Below are positions 59,021-64,000 of a stretch of 64,000 bases of DNA, in pieces (positions within the stretch are counted from its first letter, which is position 1; every line of letters starts with the position of its first letter). The position numbers and the translations under genes are program-made. The notes beneath the pieces were generated by a model. That model did no database searches. It was not told the DNA's origin and was given only the letters and a program-made list of their open reading frames with translations. This DNA is from Hoplostethus atlanticus. Taxonomy: Eukaryota; Chordata; Actinopteri; Trachichthyiformes; Trachichthyidae. The DNA is taken from contig JAXDDX010000052.1 of NCBI GenBank assembly GCA_034670405.1, forward strand, positions 2,863,501 to 2,927,500. Direction: 5' to 3'.

Positions 59021-59245
59021 AAAAGGTTCTTTATAGCACCACCAAGGGTTCTGCTATGGCCAAGCCTAGAGAACCATTTCCTGATATTATATTGAACATT
59101 TATATGTAAAACCATTTGTAGAATCACCATAAAGCGTCTACGTAGAACCATTTGAGCATGGTGCTATAGAGAACCTTTCTAAAAGGTTCTTGACAGCACC
59201 AAAAAGGCTTCAACTATGGTACAAGCCTAGAGAACCATTTCCTGG
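59021..59245 (+). repeat. AAGGTTCT-type repeat, two related units
   Basis: CTAAAAGGTTCTTTATAGCA at about 59021 and CTAAAAGGTTCTTGACAGCA at about 59180 are both followed, some 45 bases on, by AAGCCTAGAGAACCATTTCC. AAGGTTCT and AGAACC are near reverse complements, so each unit can fold on itself. Weaker units extend left to about 58780. Confidence 0.6.
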
Positions 59246-59332
59246 TACGGAAATGGCGTCTTGTGCATCACAAATGTTCAATCTGCACGTTCTCCCCTCG
59301 GCTACAATTGTTGCAGAGAATTTGATGCCAAA

Positions 59333-59452
59333 GTGATTTGTAGATCCACGATTTCAAGACGCTGCAGTGATTTGTAGATCCGTGAGTTCAAGACGCTGTA
59401 GTGGTTTGTAGATCCGTGAGTTCAAGACGCTGTAGTGATTTGTAGATACGCA
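59333..59452 (+). repeat. 34-bp minisatellite, 3.5 units
   Basis: Units begin GTG(A/G)TTTGTAGATCC at 59333, 59367, 59401 and 59435, with TTCAAGACGCTG inside. Confidence 0.92.
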
Positions 59453-60374
59453 AATTCTATTCAAGAATAAGGATAAATCTGAGCAAATATATTTCAAGTG
59501 TGCAGCTGCTGTTGCATTCATTCATATATATACCTGTACATTTGCAAATCTTTTCTGACTTCAGATTAAGAACATGGGTGGGTGAATATTTTGTGTAAAA
59601 TCCATCATCAAGTTCTCAGGTGTTTGGCTAGCAGAAATCTTCATAGGTCTCCCTGTGGGCGACACAGTGGCTCAGTGGTTAGCACTGTGGCCTCAGAGCA
59701 AGAAGGACACGGGTCCTCTCTGTGTGGAGTTTGCATGTTCTCCCCGTGTTGGTCCTCTGGTTTCCTCCCACAGTCCAAAGACATGCAGGTCAGGTGGATT
59801 GGAGACTCTAAGGCCGAATCCCAATTCACCCCTTGGCCCTACCCCTTAGCCCTTCCCCTCCGTTTTGCGCGTTCACGTGTAGGGGTAGGATGTCCTGATT
59901 CTTGTTGGGATCGAGGGGTAGGGCGAAGTGTTAGGGCTTGTAACAACACACTATGTAATAACAACAATGTAACAGTAACATAACAACAATGTTTATTTTA
60001 TGCATTCTAGCATGAATCATAGTGACTCAAAATTCATTTTACGCATTGATTGCTGTTGTCCATATCCCATACATAAGACCCAAAGGCTACAGGTCACAAT
60101 AATGGTTAATTTCAGATCTGTCAAAAAATAAATAGCTAAATTAATTGAATATATATCAAACATTCCTTTAAATATACTGCATGATGATGCTCATGCATCT
60201 AGTTCTAATATGTGGTAATTTAACATATTAACATTGTGAAAATGTGTTCTATTCACTTAATGTTTTCTGTTTTATGCATACATTGTTACACCCTTCCACT
60301 TGGCTGGTTAAATGACCAGACAGCATATGCATCAAGAATGTTGATTGTATTATTGTTATTATTGTTATTGTTAT

Positions 60375-60405
<31 letters not shown>

Positions 60406-60894
60406 CTCATTATCACATTGTAAATGTATGTAATACTTTCTAACAGGCCTGGTAGCTATTGCTAATTTTCTCTAAAATGTTCAAACTTGCCAAAAAAACA
60501 TGTCAGCAACTTTTAGTTTGTTCATAAATGAGTCAATAAACATGGAAATTTGTAAAATATGTGAACTATTCCTATGAATACATTCCTATGATGTTAAACA
60601 GAGTGAAGGAAAAAAACATTTTCCTGTCAGAAACTTTCTAAGACCAATATTATCTGCTAGGCTAGTGTTGTCATTGCTAACCAGCACATTGTTATTAGCA
60701 TAAAGGTTTGAGCTTTTATCTTTACACTTTTTATATTAGTTGAGAAGCTACTCTACAGTAAACTCTAAATGAGAGAAACTCTAAATCCAATGCTTTGCAG
60801 AGAAATAACATTTATTCACACTCAATATCATAGCCTACCTTTCAACATGTTGTCAACTAGTGGCCAGTGATAGACACTACAATTTATTCTCCCT

Positions 60895-61660
60895 CTTCCA
60901 AGGCAATTCAATAACTTTATAGCACATTTTTTTAGCACGGTGGCAATTCAAGGTGCTTTACAAAGATTAAAAGACAGAGGCAATTGATACATAGACAATT
61001 TATAAGAAAAGACAATTGATTTATAAGAACAATGAATAAATAAATAGTGGTGTAGGGCCTAGATAAAAACTAGATTTAAAATAAGTTTAACATTTTTTAA
61101 AGAACTCAAATAACTTAACTAAAAGCACCCATGAACAGTGTGGTTTTGAGTCCTGATTCAAAAGTTTCGAGGGTTAGGCTACTTTTAAGATCGACAGGGA
61201 GTCTGGTCCAGAGATGCGCAGCATAGTGAGTGACTAAAGGTTGCTTCACCAACTTTAGCCCTGGCACTGGGCACTACTAGCAGCCCACTCCCACTTGACC
61301 TGAGAGACCTGGCAGGAGTGTACGCCTTAAACATGTCTGTAATGTATTTTGATCCCACTCCATGTATTGATTTATAAACAAGCAGCATTTCCTTATAATC
61401 AATTCTGTGGCTGACAGAAAGCCAGTGTAGTGACTTAAGAATCGGGGTGATGTGGTCTGACCTTTTGGTCCCTGTAAGAACTCTAGCAGCTGCATTTTGA
61501 ATAAGCTGAAGCTTTTTGATGGTCTTTTGGGGAGCACTGTCAAAAGACCATTGCCGTAGTCAACCCTGCTAGAAATAAAAGCTTTTATGTGGCGATTTAG
61601 ACTAACATCAGAGTGAACTATAACACCAAGGGGGGCACCACAGGTCATAGGAGTCTAATT
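60895..61660 (-). mobile_element. Rex1/Babar-like LINE fragment
   Basis: On the minus strand one frame reads LGVIVHSDVSLNRHIKAFIS, SSRVDYGNGLLTVLPKR and, in another frame, LLVYKSIHGVGSKYITDMF then RSLRSSGSGLLVVPSARAK. This is the region after the reverse-transcriptase core in Rex1-type elements. Frameshifts break it. The left part (60905-61000) contains the 3' end with AAGGTGCTTTACAAA. It is nested inside the TAA-flanked element. Confidence 0.75.
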
Positions 61661-61689
61661 TAATATTTAGCTTAATTGTTAAAATTGTA

Positions 61690-61905
61690 ATTGTACAGAT
61701 GAAGACATTTTGTAATAACCACCGCAATATGTAATAATTTATTACAAAATGTGGGGAAATTTATTACATATTGCGTTCAGGCTGTTTATTACAAAATGCG
61801 GCAGATTATTACAAAATGCAGGTGTTCTTACATAATGAAGTGAAAATGCATTACATTTTGGCGAGTTATTACATAATGCGGTGTTATTACATAATGTGTT
61901 GTTAC
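61690..61905. repeat. ATTACA(A/T)AATG repeat block
   Basis: TTATTACAAAATGCGG, TTATTACATAATGCGG and related units recur at least six times, some inverted (CATTTTGTAATAA near 61708), so the block can form hairpins. Confidence 0.7.
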
Positions 61906-62400
61906 AGGGCTACATGGCCCTCCAAACGGAGATTTTTCAGGGGCACACTACAAACCGAGGGTTATGAGAAGTCTCCCAGAATGACCTGCGAATCAACTGG
62001 AAGATCATGGCGAACGCTACACTACCATCCAAAGTGAACCACAGATGTAGTATTTTCTTCGTTAATAAAGATTTTAAAAATATTGCTTTTCTATCTCCAT
62101 CAGATGAATGGCAAATGTCACTGTGATGTGTGTAATGTCCGATAACAAACTCATCGCGTCTGTTTACGTAAACGTCATCGATGACGTATCAGGGTCTTGA
62201 AGGGTTGTCCCATTTCATAGGGGGAGATTTCAACCACTACCCCTTGTAACTCTGTTCTGAGGGCCAAGCTGAAGGGCGAGGGGCACTCGAAAACGAGTCG
62301 TAGGGGTGAAAATGAGAAATGGGATTCGGCCTAAATTGCCTTGAAAGTGATTGACAGTCAATCTGTGTTGGCCTTGTGATGCATTGGTGACCTGTCCAGG

Positions 62401-63049
62401 GTCTTTCTCTGTCTTTCACTAAGATGCATGAACAAAATTAATGAATGAGCACAAATAAACCTAGTCGCTCAAAAACAAATTCGCTGTTGCACTGTTTATG
62501 GATGGATGGATAAAAGTGAACTCTGTGTGTGTGTGTTTCTATCCTGGTGTGACTGCACACTCACACCATGGGGTCCAATTTCTCTGTGGGGTCCAAAATC
62601 TTGGTCCCCATGGGCACAAGCATTGCAATCAATAGAAATGTACTAGTGCATCCCAAGTGGCCATAAATGGTATTGCAGTGTGTAAACTTTTATGTGATCA
62701 ACTGACCATTTATGCTACCAACAGCCGAGTAAATCTATTTAATCAAGTTAACTTCCTTCAGTCCATTCAGTCAAAAAACCCACAAAAATATATTTTGTAT
62801 TTCTGAACCTTTTTGCAAAAAAGTAAGGAAAAAGATCAGGTTTAGTTCTTTAATTAGCTGTTTATGAAAAATACAAATTCCTACCTGTTTTTCTTTTGTA
62901 AATAGCAAATAACAAGAGCAAAAATATTAATTTAATTTACTGAACATTGACTTATGGGCCGGGTCTATGTAGTTCTAAGTCAAATTGACAAACTGACTGT
63001 TTAAGGGATCCATTTACTAATTGCTGCATTATTGAACTGTAAAACAATA
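62401..63049. other. unique AT-rich sequence
   Basis: A short (TG)n at 62524-62536 and no recognisable gene or repeat otherwise. Confidence 0.45.
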
Positions 63050-63253
63050 GACCCATTCGGACGGGATTAGTTTCTCTAGGGGAGGTCAGGTAATTCAATT
63101 TATTACAGCGCTATTCAGTCATTTTAATCCCGTCCGGAACGGCCATGTCAGTGATTTTTCCCTCCTACCCCAGTAATAATTCCGGCCCCAAATACCTACT
63201 GTTTTTCAGCAAACTCACGGTGCACTGATAATTTTAGTACCGTCCGGATAGAC
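63050..63253. mobile_element. short MITE-like element
   Basis: The ends GACCCATTCGGACGGGA and GTACCGTCCGGATAGAC are imperfect inverted repeats about 200 bp apart. A third related block, AATCCCGTCCGGAAC, lies inside at 63127. There is no coding sequence. Target-site duplication is not clear. Confidence 0.5.
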
Positions 63254-63331
63254 ATCTTGGTAATTTGAGATATATATCACACAGGCCCGGCGTTAGGAGG
63301 TTAATTAGGGGGGCTTTGCCCCCCCTGCCTC

Positions 63332-63391
63332 TGCCTCCTTGCCCCCCCATTGGCTGTTAGCCGCCTCCTTGCCCCCCCATTGGCTGTTAGC
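63332..63391 (+). repeat. 30-bp tandem duplication
   Basis: Two near-identical units of GCCTCCTTGCCCCCCCATTG plus GCTGTTAGC stand head to tail. Confidence 0.93.
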
Positions 63392-63712
63392 CCAAACCAG
63401 AATTATTATTTTTTTTAGAAGTCAGAAAATAATATTTAGAGTGTGTCAAATTGTATTCATATTCAGTTAATCAATAAAAGTTCATTAAAAATGTTATTTT
63501 TATTTTATTTTATTCAATACGGCAGTCTTTGGACACACCTAGGCTATTAGCCCTGGCTGCGTGCGGTGGCAGCGAGTGATCAGACAGAGAGCGCGAGAGC
63601 TAGTTAATACTGAGGAGTGTGTGGGAGGAGTGCGAAGAAAGCAACTTTACTTAAGGTAGTGTGATAACTAATCACAAAGGTTAACTTACAACAAAAATGG
63701 ACATACACATAC

Positions 63713-63937
63713 ATGCGCTCTGAAAGTGAGTTTATTAACATTGTGGGACAGTGTCGGGAGACAGTACGGCCACAAAAGAGGAAAAGGACCGTTAACAAAA
63801 CTCTCCAAGCGTATCTCGTAGAAGACACAGTTGGCCAGCAGCAAGGTGATAGGCCTACTGACGAGGAAACTGAACTGCGGAGATTATTCTACAGCACCTT
63901 GGATGCGGTGGCTACAGTGTTTATTGTGCTATTGTAA
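63713..63937 (+). pseudogene. hAT-type transposase fragment
   Basis: The frame reads RKRTVNKTLQAYLVEDTVGQ and later TDEETELRRLFYSTLDAV before running into a stop. This resembles the middle of hAT-superfamily transposases of the type that also gave vertebrate zinc-finger MYM proteins. The TIR-like CAGGCCCGGCGTTAGGAGG block at 63284 could be the left end of the same element. The remainder would lie beyond the window or be lost. Confidence 0.4.
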
Positions 63938-64000
63938 TCTGCCACCACTGCTGATGTTTTTGTTATGTCGGTTTGACAACTGGTTTTCATGGTACACACA

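Larger units (their letters stand above)
58670..59657. other. downstream of smtnl2, repeat-derived
   Basis: No gene. It contains the AAGGTTCT/AGAACC element (58780-59245) and a 34-bp minisatellite (59333-59452). Confidence 0.6.
59812..62331. mobile_element. TAA-flanked DNA transposon, PIF/Harbinger-like, non-autonomous
   Basis: A 2520-bp insertion has terminal inverted repeats GGCCGAATCCCAATTC and, at the right end, the complement of GGCCGAATCCCATTTC. It is flanked by the direct repeat TAA (59809-59811 and 62332-62334). A three-base TWA target duplication is the PIF/Harbinger habit. No transposase is present; the interior holds a Rex1-like LINE piece and an ATTACA-rich block. Confidence 0.75.
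59658..62400 (+). mobile_element. older dispersed repeat, split by an insertion
   Basis: The left half (59658-59811) carries CACAGTGGCTCAGTGGTTAG, GTTTGCATGTTCTCCCC and CAGTCCAAAGACATGCAGGT. The right half (62332-62400) carries AAATTGCC and GGTGACCTGTCCAGGGTC. This is a very common fish interspersed repeat. Removing the insertion restores the usual GGAGACTCTAAATTGCC junction. Confidence 0.85.

Overview
The window is nuclear DNA from a vertebrate, almost certainly a ray-finned (teleost) fish. It has spliced genes with GT-AG introns and short coding exons, very many (CA)n/(TG)n microsatellites, a Tc1/mariner element, L2- and Rex1-like LINE fragments and PIF/Harbinger- and hAT-like remnants. No bacterial-style operon, CRISPR array, rRNA or tRNA gene was found. 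Four protein genes can be reconstructed exon by exon with consistent splice phases: ift20 (+, 1415-3053, 132 aa, complete), lyrm9 (-, 4524-5473, 77 aa, complete), a tapasin-family gene (+, 8594-13596, 434 aa, complete) and smtnl2 (+, 36549-57859, 551 aa, complete).

Layout. 1-5.5 kb: ift20 and lyrm9 converge tail to tail. 5.5-8.6 kb: an orphan candidate first exon (+), two orphan coding exons of an unidentified minus-strand gene, and an inverted copy of the smtnl2 3'UTR. 8.6-14.1 kb: the tapasin-like gene, with a 1.6-kb Tc1 element in its first intron and an interferon-response-like site just before its start codon. 14-36 kb: a gene-poor stretch of microsatellites, minisatellites, short dispersed repeats, an L2 fragment and a probable HIPK-like kinase pseudogene. 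36.5-58.6 kb: smtnl2, whose second intron alone is 17 kb and full of repeats, including a 0.6-kb tandem duplication. 58.6-64 kb: repeats only, notably a 2.5-kb TAA-flanked DNA transposon inserted cleanly into an older dispersed repeat, and a hAT-like fragment at the right edge.

The four genes do not form one pathway. IFT20 is an intraflagellar-transport protein, LYRM9 a small LYR-motif protein of the mitochondrial Fe-S/respiratory assembly family, the tapasin-like protein an ER chaperone-type member of MHC class I peptide loading, and SMTNL2 a cytoskeletal calponin-homology protein. The most interesting material is the tapasin-like gene: it joins a TAPBPR-like cysteine-paired V domain to a tapasin-like ER-retrieval tail, and its last acceptor abuts a (GT)n tract. 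Next come the repeats: seven unnamed dispersed families (A-G here) recurring within 64 kb, a (TG)n-core-(CA)n mobile-looking unit, and a 45-bp minisatellite that is open on both strands. I did not find convincing evidence of a wholly new multi-gene system. Family assignments come from reading the sequence and from knowledge of the families; no search was run.
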